Below are positions 35,310 through 45,610 of a DNA stretch of 52,025 nucleotides, piece by piece. Every line of letters starts with the position of its first letter. Within the stretch, counting starts at the first letter, position 1. Under the pieces are notes generated by a model. The model saw nothing but the letters and a program-made list of their open reading frames with translations, was not told where the DNA came from and did no database searches. Both the position numbers and the translations under genes were made by a program. Source of the DNA: Bacillota bacterium (GTDB lineage Bacteria; Bacillota; Clostridia; Acetivibrionales; Acetivibrionaceae); assembly GCA_023398495.1 (NCBI GenBank), contig JAEWSG010000034.1, positions 1 to 52,025 on the forward strand, written 5' to 3'.

Positions 35310-38300
35310 AACTTTCTCCTTCCACTTTAATTTTTCCTATTACTAAATTAATCATTTTTATAAAGCGTTTAAGATGGTATTCTAAAGCCGAACCATCCAA
35401 ACGTCCACTATATTCAATTGCGATACCTGTCTCTTTATCAACTACCAACAAAAGGTCAAAATACCTAAAAAGACGGTACACATCAGTTCCTTGAAAGGAT
35501 GTAACTCCTACCCGGATTCCGTATTCCGAATCCGACACTAAACCTAGTGTGTGTATTAGTCTGAAATCCTCAGAAGGTAGCATAGAGGACGATAACTCCA
35601 GCAGTACTTCTCCAAAATCCGAATGTCTTTCAAAATTGAACTCAAGAAGCGCAATCTTTTCAGAATCTCTAAGCATCCATACCGGTATAATATCCGTGAC
35701 TAAGGTCTTGTGTAGATACAAAGCAAATAAGGACATTACGGTTTCCACAAAACCAATCCGATATAGCTCCCCAAGTTTTTCTATGGCTAGTACCAGTTCA
35801 ACTTCCAAGGACGCAAAAACACTTCCTCCCTCGGCAGGAGATAGCCCAAACCAAGAAGACGTAAACATTAATACACCCTCGTTTTTTAAAGAGGTATTGG
35901 AAGATGAACCAGTAATATGTTGTCTCAAACGTGCAATTGTAGGGTTAGCAAACAAATCTGCAACCGAAACAACACCTGGAAATAATTTATCCAGCTCCGC
36001 CTGCATAATCACAAGACTAAAAGAATTCCCACCTATATCAAAGAAACTGTCATGGATTCCAATATCCCTGTCCCCAACATACTTTTTCCATACGTCCTGT
36101 AAAACCGTATCCAGTTCCTCTTTCGGCTCAACAGACGCTTTTTTGTTATCAACTGCACTGACTTTTGGTAGTGAGTTTCTATCCACCTTACCGTTTTGAG
36201 TCTGCGGAATATCAGGTAACTCCAATATATAAGCTGGTAGCATATATTCAGGCAAGCGTTCCGCAAGCCATGCTTTAATCTCATCCTTGTCAGCTGACAT
36301 TCCATGCTTCAATTGAAAATAAGATACCAATAATTTATTTCCTGAGCCAAACTCTTGGATTGTAACCGCAGCATTAGCTACAGCAGGATGCTTTTTTAGA
36401 ACCTGCTCAATTTCACCAAGCTCTATACGATATCCTCGTAACTTGACTTGACCATCGTCACGGCCACGGCACTCGAGTTCATTTCCATTCCACAAAGCAC
36501 GGTCTCCCGTTCGGTACATCTTGCCTTCACCAAAAGGATTGTCTACAAAGCGTTCTGCAGTAAGTTCCGGGTTGTTAATATAACCTCTTGCAACGCCCAA
36601 ACCTGAAATCCAGAGATCACCCTCGACACCCGGAGGTACCATATGCAGACAGTCATCAAGAATATATACCTGAGTATTATCAATTGGACTTCCTATACTA
36701 ACATTCTTGGTCTTCGTCATCTCTTTACACGTAGACCATACACATGTTTCAGTTGGTCCATAAACATTAAAAACTCTCAAAGATTCAAATTTATCGAACA
36801 CAGGGAGAAGTTGATTTGGAAAGGGCTCACCGCCAATAATAAGTGTTTTTATTTCTCCCAAAACATCAGCTAATGCTCTTTCATTTGATAATAACAACTG
36901 CAAACGTGTAGGTGTCATCTGTAAGTAATCTACTTGTCCCTCTTTTATAATCCGGGCTATAGAGACAGGATCAACCGTCTCTTTCTCATCGGCCAGTACT
37001 ATACACCCTCCTTGTGACAGACATAGTAATGATTCAAGTATAAAAATATCAAAAGAAACTGTAGTCAAGCATGCAATACGGCTTTCTGGAACCCAGTCCA
37101 AAGCCCTGGCCATACCGACCAGGAAATTTGCAAGACTTCCCTGTTCTACCTGTACACCCTTAGGTAAACCAGTAGAGCCAGATGTAAAGTTCAAATAAGC
37201 CAGATCCTTAGGATCTCCAATATCACCAAGCTCTTGAGCTGTAATGTTTTTCACTGCATCATCAGGGTCCAGAGCAGTCATAGTGATACCGTAATGTTGT
37301 GATACCTCCTTCTCACACAAAATCAAGCGTGCCTGGCTATTATTCAGCATGTATTGTATCCGTTCTATAGGGTACGACAAATCTAAAGGCAGCCATGCTG
37401 ATCCAGCTTTCAGAACTGCAAGTATGGCAACAATCATTTCAGGTGAGCGTGGCAGCAATACACCAACTATATCTTCTTTTCCAATCCCTTGTGCTACTAA
37501 CACTGAAGCTAATATTGTGGCTCTTTCATCAAGCTCTGAATAATCCATCTCTTTACCTTTAAACCACACTGAAGGTTTCAAAGCATACTTTTTTAAGGCC
37601 CTGTTTATGATCTTCCCTGCCGTTAGGTCATTTAATTCTATCTTAGGTCCACTTCCCAAACTCAATAAATGCTTTTCCTCATCACCACTAAGTAATCTGA
37701 CTTTGCCTAATAACTTTGAAGGCTTATTAATAACCTCATTTAAAAAATGTCCAAAACGCATTATCCATTCATCAATTCTTGATTGTGAAAACAAAGGAAT
37801 AGAATAATTCATGCTGCAAAAAAGCTTGTTATCACGCTCAGTGATTTCCAAGGTCAAATCAAAAGCGGCATGATTGGTTGAAACATCACAGGATTCACAA
37901 TGTACTCCTCCAAGATCAATTGTCCTTTGCTGTCCATTTTCATATATAAACATAACATCAAAAAGTGGATTGCGCCCTAAATTCCTTGGAACATCAAGTG
38001 CTTCCAGCAACTTATCCAATGGATATTCTGCATTTTCGTATGCTCCCAGGCACATTTCCTTAACTGATGAGAGAAAGTCTTCAAACGAGCTTACTTTAGA
38101 AGGCTGAAGACGCAATACCAGTGTTTGTGCAAACATACCTACTATTTCATCAAAATCCTCATTATTTCTCCGATCCCATGGGATGCCTATGCAAAAATCT
38201 GACTGAGAAGAAATTCGTCCCAGAAATGCTGACCATGCTGCCAACAATACCATGAATGGAGTTGTCATGTATTCTTTAGCAATCATATTCACTTTAGAAA

Positions 38301-41300
38301 GGATTTCTGTTTCCAGAGTGAAAAATCTGCTAGCTCCCTTGAAGGTATTTATTTCCGGCCTCATACTGTCAACCGGGAGATTGAGAGCAGGCGGGAGAGG
38401 CTTTAGCTGCTTCAACCACCAATCTCTTTGTTGTATGGCATTATCGCTTGCTAAAAAATCTTTTTCAGCAATTACATAATCTCTATAGGTGGAAGATGGG
38501 CTCTTTAAGCTGACTCCATTTGAAACTTTCTCCAATTCTTTTAAAATCAAATCAATAGACGGTCCATCCACTATAATGTGATGGAAATTAAGTAAAAGTT
38601 TATGACCTCCATCCTCATCTATCAATAGGCCATATCTCCACAAAGGTGCTTTACCAAGATCAAATGGACGTTTACAGTCTTCTTCAAATTTCTCCAGACT
38701 ATCTCCTTTTCTTAGGTCTGCATAAATGAATTCTGGTTCTACGGCTTGATCTATGTAATGCACAACCTTTGATCCTTCTACACGAAAGGAACTCCTAAGC
38801 ATATCATGTCTCTCGGATATTATCTTAAATGAATTCTTTAGTTTATCAATTTCCAGTATACCATCTAATGCCAGCATGCCACGAACCTGATATGCTTCAT
38901 TTCCACCTTTGAATGTAGACATAATGTATACCCTGCGTTCCTCTGACGATAACTCAAAACTATGCTGGCAGGATTCAGACAGCTTGTCTTGACTTTTAGG
39001 TGCCTTCACTGCTCTAAACTTGAAGCCTCCATCTCTTAGTTTCCTGACGCTTTCTTTGAGTGACTTCAAAATCTTTTCAGCATCCCCATCAGTATGGGCT
39101 GCCGAGAAAAAGCAGGTACGTCTCTCCCATATATATATTCCTTCCTCCATCATTAAGCGGAAAAACAGGTTCAACTCTAATGTAAGCAAGGTCATATCTG
39201 TTGATACTCCCGATTCAAACCGATACATGGAACCAAATTGTATTGCTTTAAGGGGAACTTCTGCTTCGGCAAAATAGGTATTGACCTGTTCAATAAAGCG
39301 GCTGGTACGCTTATTCACGTCTTCAATTATCTTTTCCCCGTTTTTTTTCAAGTGCTGCAATACTGCTTTGCAAGCTGCCATTGTCAGAGGATGCTTACAG
39401 AAGGTTCCTGCAAAGAAAGTAGTTTGTGTCGAAGGTCCTGATTCATCACCATAAGACCAAGTACCTCCATCAACTGCATCCATATAAATCGCCTTGCCAG
39501 CAACAATACCTATAGGCATACCTCCGGCAATAAGTTTGCCGTATGTAACTATGTCAGCCTCAACGCCAAAATAAGCCTGTGCTCCACCTATATGAATACG
39601 GAAGCCGGTCACCATCTCATCAAAAATCAAAGCTATTCCAAGCTCTGTACACAAAGCTCGGAGTTGATGTAAATATTCCCTAGGTTGAAGACCAGGGTTA
39701 CGGCTTTGAACGGGTTCCACCAGTATAGCAGCCAGTTCTGCCCCATATTTGCGAATAGTATCAAGGGACTCCTTACTCCCATAGCGTAATACTATTGTGT
39801 CATCTACCATTGACTGCGGTATACCTACAGACATGGGCTCGCTGCAATCTTCTCCTGCTTCAGCTAAAACACCATCAAAACTTCCATGAAAAGAAGTGAT
39901 AAATCTTACCATCTTGTCCCTGCCACTAACAGCTCGAGCCAACCGCAAAGCTACCATAACAGCCTCAGTACCCGAATTACAGTAAGCCACACGCTCAACA
40001 CCAGTGAGTTCACGAATCAATTCTGTAACTTCCCCCACCAAATTCGACTGAGGTCCAAGTTCATAGCCTTTATCCAACTGGTTATGCATTGCCTCCACTA
40101 CAAAATCAGGTTTGTGTCCAAAAAATGATACACCATAGCCTATAGCAGTATCTAAATATTCATTGCCATCTATATCCCAAAACTTGGAACCCTCGGATTT
40201 TGCTGATACCAATGGGTATACCAATTCTTTTATACTACGACTGAAATTGAGGCTTACTATCCAGTCAGCAAGACCTTCACGATGTTTGGCAGCATATTCT
40301 TTTGATTTTCTGGTGCTTGCATTCCACCGATCTATAAATTTATCTAAGAACTCCTGCTGACAAGAGGTTAGAGAATCCTCTGTAAGTTTTATACCCCTGG
40401 AACTATTTGTATCTGAATTAGAAGTATTGGTAGAAGTTTTAATAATACCGGAGGGTTTAACCGATATATTTTCAATACTTTCAAATCTGGCAGACCCCAA
40501 AAGACGTAACTGTTCTTCCATGATTGCTAACTGGCGGTTAACAATTTCTTTTAGTCCTCCCGATGCCAGCTGTTCTGCTTTCACTGGAGCAACAGATACT
40601 TTTGGAGAAACCGGGCAATGTTTTATTATATAGTCTGCCAACATATCCACTGTATGTAACTGCGCAAAAAATTCTTTTATAGGAATATCTACATGGAACC
40701 GGCTCAAAACATTTTTTCCCAATTGAACCAACATCAGAGAATCCAATCCCAGTGAGAACAAATTAAGTGTATTGGAAATTTCAGCAGTTGACACTCCTGT
40801 AACCTTTGAAATCATACTCCTTATAGCTTCCCGCACTTCACTCAAATCAACATTTTCAGGAGTTTGCCCTGTCGTTGCAGCAATTTCATCCATACTCAGT
40901 TCGGCTTGTACTGCTTTCTCAAAAAGTTTTGTATCATGTAAGCTGGGCATTGGTGCTCCATTATCGTCAAACCATACTCTCTTTTGTTCATAAGGGGTAT
41001 GTGGCAGGTTCTCAATCCGGTGAGCCTTTCCTTTATAGAAACTCCTCCAATCAACGTCATATCCTGCCTGCCATAATCTACCCATACTCTCACAAATCTG
41101 CTTCCATACCGACAGATTTTTACGCAAGCTTGGTAATACCAAAATAACATTATCATTTATATTTTGAGCAGCCAAACCACTAAGAGTAGCTGTTGCCCCA
41201 ATTTCCAAGAAGGTACTTCCACCTGAGGAAATAGCAGTTTTTATAGATTTCGAAAACAGTACAGGTTTCACCAAATGATCGCCCCAATAAGCTGCGTTCA

Positions 41301-44300
41301 TAAAGGTTCCTTCGTTGACAAATGTACCAGTACACGCAGAAATTAAGCACCGTGTCGGAGCATGAAACTTTATTCCTTCCAGTTTATTCTTCATCTGACT
41401 TGCTCCATCACGCATAAGAATTGAGTGAAAAGGATGAGACACTCCCAGTTCCTCTATAAATATTCTGGCTTTTCGGGCTCGAAGCACCAGATCATCAATA
41501 CTGTCCTTTCCACCGGATACAGTTATATTCTCCGGAGCATTAACAGCGGCTATTGATACATCGTCGTAGCACTTAATAAGTTCGCACACTGTATCTTCAT
41601 CAGCAAGCACACCAATCATGCGTCCCTGCGAAGGAGTGCCCTCCATGATTTCAGCACGTGCAGCTACCATATGAACTGCATCCTCAAGACTCATTACACC
41701 TGCCATACAAGCTGCGGCATATTCTCCAATACTATGACCCATCAATATATCAGGAACGATACCCAATGATCCCCAGTAATGTGCTAATGATATTTCTATT
41801 GAAAAAATCAAAGGCTGGGCATACAATGGGCGCTGTAGATCACTATTATCATCACCGTAAACCAGTTCCACAAGTGATGCGCCTATTTGTGGTCTAAATG
41901 CTTTATCCAGTTCATCAAACTTTTCCTTAAATATGGGAGACTGGTTATAAAGCTCAGCAGCCATATTATGGTACTGGGATCCTTGCCCTGTAAAAAGGAA
42001 AACCAGTGAACCAGGTTGTTCTGGAGCATTATGACCAATAGGTTTTTGAGTTCTATCCAATGCCTCAAGTTTTTCCGCTAGTGCATCCATACTCTCAACA
42101 GTCAAAGCAAGACGGCATTTTAAAGCCGCTCTCCCAAGACCCAAAGTCCGGCAGAGTGTTGAAATATCTGAAGTAGATTTACGGCACCAATCTGCCATGA
42201 TTTTGACATACTGACGTAAAGCAGACTCAGTCCGTGTCGAAAGGGTAAAAAGATTTGAAGATGTACAAGCCTTTATATCATTATCCTCACCCGAGTCACA
42301 CGCACTTTCCAACACAACATGGGTGTTTATACCACTGATACCAAACGAACTGATACCTGCTCGTCTCACCCCATTAACGGTTTGCCAATCTTCTTGCTTA
42401 TCTACAACTTTGAGCGGTATAGTATCCCATGGGATCAAAGGATTGCCTTTATTAAAATGCAGATTAGCTGGTATTTTTCCATATTTCATTGCTAATAAAA
42501 CCTTGCACATACTAGCTAAACCCGCAGCAGTCTCCAAATGACCTAAATTGGATTTTACACTACCTATATATAATGGACGTGTTCTGCCATTGAAAACTTC
42601 TGTCAAAGAATTTATCTCCTGGGGATCTCCCAGCTTAGTGCCGGAACCATGTGCTTCCAGATAATCAATACTGTCAGGTTTTAATCCTGCATCATCTAAT
42701 GCCTGCCGGATTACCTTCTGTTGCGCCAGTCCGTTAGGAACCGTTAATCCAGCACTATGTCCGTTATGGTTGAGGGCAGCTCCTTTTATAATTCCCCAAA
42801 TCGAATCTCCATCCCTGTGCGCATCCTCAAGCTTCTTAAGAATAAGTACTGCTCCCCCCTCGCTTCGGATATAACCATCGGCTCCCTCGTCAAAACTTCG
42901 GCATCTCCCTGATGGAGAAAGAGCCTCAAGCTTCGAAAAACTGGCATGTCCTCCAGCGCGAAGAATCATATTAACACCTGCTGCCAATGCTATATCACAG
43001 TTGCCTGACCTTAGCTGTAATATACTCTGGTGGACTGCTGCAAGTGAAGAGGAACAAGCTGTGTCTATCGCCATGCACGGTCCTTGAAGACCAAAAGTAT
43101 AAGAAATACGTCCTGCAGCGGTATTGAGCATCGTTCCAGTATAAGTGTAGGGTCCTGTCCCGTGACCCATGTCATATCCTACTTGAGCATAATCGCTGCC
43201 AGCAATGCCAACAAAAACGCCAGTGTTGGAACCACTCATAGCCTTAGGATTCCACCCAGCATCTTCGAAAGCTTCCCAGGCCAACTCCAGCAAAAGTCTC
43301 TGCTGAGGGTCTAGTGCCTCAGCCTCCACTTGTGAAATTCCAAAGAAAAGAGGATCAAACTTATCTATATCATCTAGAAAACCACCCATTCGTGTAGTCA
43401 AGTCCCCTTGAGAATGTGGATCCGTTCTCCAACGCCATTCTGGAATTTCGCATACCGGGTCGATACAATCACTTAAAAGATTCCAAAACGTCTTAGGCGA
43501 ATTCACTCCGCCAGGGAAGCGACACGCCATACCCACTACTGCAACCGCTCCACTTTTCACCAGTTCTTTAGCTTCAATATTGAGAGAATCGCAATTGTTA
43601 TTCTCACGTTTTACTAACATCTTTGCCATCTTGTTAACACTGGAGTAATCCAATACCGCAGTGCTTGACAGATTAAGCCCCAACCGTTTTTCCAGGCGTT
43701 CTTGAAGCATTATCAACTTAACTGAACTTAATCCAAGGTCTGTAAAACCAACATTTATATCAACATCACTGTGTCCCAGGATTTTTTCTACTTCTTCACG
43801 TATTATTACTTTAAAAAATTCTTCTTTATTTGTAGACAACGGGTTTTCAAAAGTCTCACCTGTATTGCTCTGTGAATTAACGTTATCAAAGCTTTGAATT
43901 AAATCATTATACTCCCCATTTAAATATGATTGAACCAACTTATATCGTTGTACTTTCCCACTAGTTGTTTTTGGAATTTGTCTAATAGGCAGTATATGAG
44001 CTACTTTTAGTCCTAGTGATTCCAGAACTTGCTTACGAACAGTTTCAATAATAGATAAGAACTCTTTATGTTTATTTTTATTTTTATAATATACAAATAT
44101 GACAAGGTCTTCTGTACCACTGTCCTTGTTAGGAATCCCACATGCAATATATTTATTTTGCATGTTTTCTCCGGTACCAAGCAAAATTGCCTGTTCAATA
44201 TCATGTGGAAAGTAATTAATTCCTCCAATTATGATAATTTCTTTTTTTCGACCTACAATCACCAGCCGACCTTTATGTAAAAATCCAAGATCCTGAGTGT

Positions 44301-45585
44301 CGAGCCACCCATCATCCGTAAGAACTTTTTGAGTAGCCTCAGGATTTCTATAATAACCTGATGTAACACATATTCCCTTGACTTCAATATTTCCAACTAT
44401 ATCCTCACCTAATGGTCTTCTTTCATCATCGGTAATACGAACTTCTGTGTTTTTGCAGGGGTAACCGCAATCCACAAACTCTATGGCTTCTACATCCATT
44501 GACGCTGTAAATCTAACAGCCTGTCCAGTTGCAATATGTTTCCTGTTAACAGTTAATGAGACAAAATCTTCTTCTGGTGCACAAGTAGAAACTACAAGCG
44601 TAGCCTCTGCGAGTCCATAACCAGGCTTTAATGTTGATGGGGACAATCCCCATCTCCCCAATTCATTATTGAATTCATCGCACAATGAAGCCATTATAGG
44701 TTCTGCAGCATTAAAAAGCACCCTAACACAGCTTAATTCCCATTGTTCAACCTCGGCAGTTCCTTGCTTAAAACGCTTAAGAAAATGTCTGAAGCCAAAG
44801 TTTGGAGAACCTAGAATAGTTGCTCTGAACTTATTAACTGCTGAAAACCAAAACACAGGGTTCCAAATAAAAGTGTTGGTTGGAATGCGGTACTGCTGAA
44901 GGCCGGCAACAAGAGGGGCCAAATGAAAACAAATCATACCAAAGTCGTGAGTAATAGGCTTCCAGCTTAAAAACGAATCTGTTTGCTTTACTTTAATACT
45001 ATCGAGAATATCTTGAATGTTATACAAAAGATTTTCATGTGTAAGAACTACTCCTTTAGGACTTCCGGTAGATCCTGATGAAAACTGTATAAAAGCAATG
45101 TCATTCGGCTGGATACTAGGGTGTTGCGGCTCATGTCCAGCACACTCAATGCTCTCATGGTAAAAAATCCGTGAAGACATAGATTCGAAAACCGAAGTCA
45201 TATTTGTTTTACTAGAGTAAGACTCCAACTTAATCTTCAATTTATCATCGTCAGTAGCAATCCATGGCTTTTTCAATATCCCCCATATACTAAACACTTT
45301 ATGGGTATCATCCTGATTTTCAGGATAAGAAAGCGGTACAGCTACAATGCCTCCTAGAAGGCAAGCCCAGTACGCAACAAGAAAATCACGAGACGATTTA
45401 TATATCAACATAACTTCATCACCAGCGCTTAAACCAACTGTCTGATAAGCTGAAAGGCAACTGTCTGCTTCACGGAGAAGATCAGAATAGGATAGAAAAT
45501 CTTCACTTTCAGCGTTATAGAGAAAACGAATCCCAGCAGAACTACATGCGCTCTCTCTAAGTGCTTCTACTAAATTACCATACAT
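35302..45585 (-). CDS. Initiation protein A: FAAL-ACP-KS-AT-ACP-AMT-C-A(Gly-like)-PCP-half C
   Basis: A 3427-residue lipo-initiation enzyme. Fatty acyl-AMP ligase (1-560; SSGSTGSPKG ~172, GYGLAEA), ACP (LGLSS ~620), KS (about 680-1090; DTACSSS ~842, HGSGT ~979, NLGH ~1014), AT (about 1200-1465; GHSIGEY ~1285, HPFH ~1385, malonyl-like), ACP (LGLDS ~1614), class III PLP aminotransferase (about 1790-2180; Schiff-base Lys in TYGKLIAGG ~2016), C (HHIIVDG ~2338), A (TSGSTGLPKG ~2802; pocket D-I-L-Q-I-G-V-V-W-K, nearest to Gly) and PCP (IGGNS ~3187). The last 200 residues resemble the C-terminal lobe of a condensation domain without HHxxxDG. The layout parallels iturin/mycosubtilin starters, which make beta-amino fatty acids, but here with a built-in AT. 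Start 45585 lies 8 nt after GGGGGG; an earlier ATG at 45648 would overlap the dehydrogenase gene and has no such site. Confidence 0.92.
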   Translation of the reverse strand: MYGNLVEALRESACSSAGIRFLYNAESEDFLSYSDLLREADSCLSAYQTVGLSAGDEVMLIYKSSRDFLVAYWACLLGGIVAVPLSYPENQDDTHKVFSIWGILKKPWIATDDDKLKIKLESYSSKTNMTSVFESMSSRIFYHESIECAGHEPQHPSIQPNDIAFIQFSSGSTGSPKGVVLTHENLLYNIQDILDSIKVKQTDSFLSWKPITHDFGMICFHLAPLVAGLQQYRIPTNTFIWNPVFWFSAVNKFRATILGSPNFGFRHFLKRFKQGTAEVEQWELSCVRVLFNAAEPIMASLCDEFNNELGRWGLSPSTLKPGYGLAEATLVVSTCAPEEDFVSLTVNRKHIATGQAVRFTASMDVEAIEFVDCGYPCKNTEVRITDDERRPLGEDIVGNIEVKGICVTSGYYRNPEATQKVLTDDGWLDTQDLGFLHKGRLVIVGRKKEIIIIGGINYFPHDIEQAILLGTGENMQNKYIACGIPNKDSGTEDLVIFVYYKNKNKHKEFLSIIETVRKQVLESLGLKVAHILPIRQIPKTTSGKVQRYKLVQSYLNGEYNDLIQSFDNVNSQSNTGETFENPLSTNKEEFFKVIIREEVEKILGHSDVDINVGFTDLGLSSVKLIMLQERLEKRLGLNLSSTAVLDYSSVNKMAKMLVKRENNNCDSLNIEAKELVKSGAVAVVGMACRFPGGVNSPKTFWNLLSDCIDPVCEIPEWRWRTDPHSQGDLTTRMGGFLDDIDKFDPLFFGISQVEAEALDPQQRLLLELAWEAFEDAGWNPKAMSGSNTGVFVGIAGSDYAQVGYDMGHGTGPYTYTGTMLNTAAGRISYTFGLQGPCMAIDTACSSSLAAVHQSILQLRSGNCDIALAAGVNMILRAGGHASFSKLEALSPSGRCRSFDEGADGYIRSEGGAVLILKKLEDAHRDGDSIWGIIKGAALNHNGHSAGLTVPNGLAQQKVIRQALDDAGLKPDSIDYLEAHGSGTKLGDPQEINSLTEVFNGRTRPLYIGSVKSNLGHLETAAGLASMCKVLLAMKYGKIPANLHFNKGNPLIPWDTIPLKVVDKQEDWQTVNGVRRAGISSFGISGINTHVVLESACDSGEDNDIKACTSSNLFTLSTRTESALRQYVKIMADWCRKSTSDISTLCRTLGLGRAALKCRLALTVESMDALAEKLEALDRTQKPIGHNAPEQPGSLVFLFTGQGSQYHNMAAELYNQSPIFKEKFDELDKAFRPQIGASLVELVYGDDNSDLQRPLYAQPLIFSIEISLAHYWGSLGIVPDILMGHSIGEYAAACMAGVMSLEDAVHMVAARAEIMEGTPSQGRMIGVLADEDTVCELIKCYDDVSIAAVNAPENITVSGGKDSIDDLVLRARKARIFIEELGVSHPFHSILMRDGASQMKNKLEGIKFHAPTRCLISACTGTFVNEGTFMNAAYWGDHLVKPVLFSKSIKTAISSGGSTFLEIGATATLSGLAAQNINDNVILVLPSLRKNLSVWKQICESMGRLWQAGYDVDWRSFYKGKAHRIENLPHTPYEQKRVWFDDNGAPMPSLHDTKLFEKAVQAELSMDEIAATTGQTPENVDLSEVREAIRSMISKVTGVSTAEISNTLNLFSLGLDSLMLVQLGKNVLSRFHVDIPIKEFFAQLHTVDMLADYIIKHCPVSPKVSVAPVKAEQLASGGLKEIVNRQLAIMEEQLRLLGSARFESIENISVKPSGIIKTSTNTSNSDTNSSRGIKLTEDSLTSCQQEFLDKFIDRWNASTRKSKEYAAKHREGLADWIVSLNFSRSIKELVYPLVSAKSEGSKFWDIDGNEYLDTAIGYGVSFFGHKPDFVVEAMHNQLDKGYELGPQSNLVGEVTELIRELTGVERVAYCNSGTEAVMVALRLARAVSGRDKMVRFITSFHGSFDGVLAEAGEDCSEPMSVGIPQSMVDDTIVLRYGSKESLDTIRKYGAELAAILVEPVQSRNPGLQPREYLHQLRALCTELGIALIFDEMVTGFRIHIGGAQAYFGVEADIVTYGKLIAGGMPIGIVAGKAIYMDAVDGGTWSYGDESGPSTQTTFFAGTFCKHPLTMAACKAVLQHLKKNGEKIIEDVNKRTSRFIEQVNTYFAEAEVPLKAIQFGSMYRFESGVSTDMTLLTLELNLFFRLMMEEGIYIWERRTCFFSAAHTDGDAEKILKSLKESVRKLRDGGFKFRAVKAPKSQDKLSESCQHSFELSSEERRVYIMSTFKGGNEAYQVRGMLALDGILEIDKLKNSFKIISERHDMLRSSFRVEGSKVVHYIDQAVEPEFIYADLRKGDSLEKFEEDCKRPFDLGKAPLWRYGLLIDEDGGHKLLLNFHHIIVDGPSIDLILKELEKVSNGVSLKSPSSTYRDYVIAEKDFLASDNAIQQRDWWLKQLKPLPPALNLPVDSMRPEINTFKGASRFFTLETEILSKVNMIAKEYMTTPFMVLLAAWSAFLGRISSQSDFCIGIPWDRRNNEDFDEIVGMFAQTLVLRLQPSKVSSFEDFLSSVKEMCLGAYENAEYPLDKLLEALDVPRNLGRNPLFDVMFIYENGQQRTIDLGGVHCESCDVSTNHAAFDLTLEITERDNKLFCSMNYSIPLFSQSRIDEWIMRFGHFLNEVINKPSKLLGKVRLLSGDEEKHLLSLGSGPKIELNDLTAGKIINRALKKYALKPSVWFKGKEMDYSELDERATILASVLVAQGIGKEDIVGVLLPRSPEMIVAILAVLKAGSAWLPLDLSYPIERIQYMLNNSQARLILCEKEVSQHYGITMTALDPDDAVKNITAQELGDIGDPKDLAYLNFTSGSTGLPKGVQVEQGSLANFLVGMARALDWVPESRIACLTTVSFDIFILESLLCLSQGGCIVLADEKETVDPVSIARIIKEGQVDYLQMTPTRLQLLLSNERALADVLGEIKTLIIGGEPFPNQLLPVFDKFESLRVFNVYGPTETCVWSTCKEMTKTKNVSIGSPIDNTQVYILDDCLHMVPPGVEGDLWISGLGVARGYINNPELTAERFVDNPFGEGKMYRTGDRALWNGNELECRGRDDGQVKLRGYRIELGEIEQVLKKHPAVANAAVTIQEFGSGNKLLVSYFQLKHGMSADKDEIKAWLAERLPEYMLPAYILELPDIPQTQNGKVDRNSLPKVSAVDNKKASVEPKEELDTVLQDVWKKYVGDRDIGIHDSFFDIGGNSFSLVIMQAELDKLFPGVVSVADLFANPTIARLRQHITGSSSNTSLKNEGVLMFTSSWFGLSPAEGGSVFASLEVELVLAIEKLGELYRIGFVETVMSLFALYLHKTLVTDIIPVWMLRDSEKIALLEFNFERHSDFGEVLLELSSSMLPSEDFRLIHTLGLVSDSEYGIRVGVTSFQGTDVYRLFRYFDLLLVVDKETGIAIEYSGRLDGSALEYHLKRFIKMINLVIGKIKVEGESYE

Positions 45586-45593
45586 ACACATTT

Positions 45594-45599
45594 CCCCCC
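45594..45599 (-). promoter_or_regulatory. RBS that sets the start of initiation protein A
   Basis: GGGGGG on the minus strand, 8 nt before the ATG at 45585. The ATG at 45591 would be only 2 nt away and the ATG at 45648 lies upstream of the site. Confidence 0.65.
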
Positions 45600-45610
45600 A
45601 AAATAAAGAA

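Noticed and set aside
35549..36199. A 216-codon open frame on the plus strand inside the starter protein gene, and similar antisense frames elsewhere
   Set aside because: They lie opposite well-supported PKS/NRPS domains, have no ribosome binding site and no recognisable family; they are by-products of codon use.
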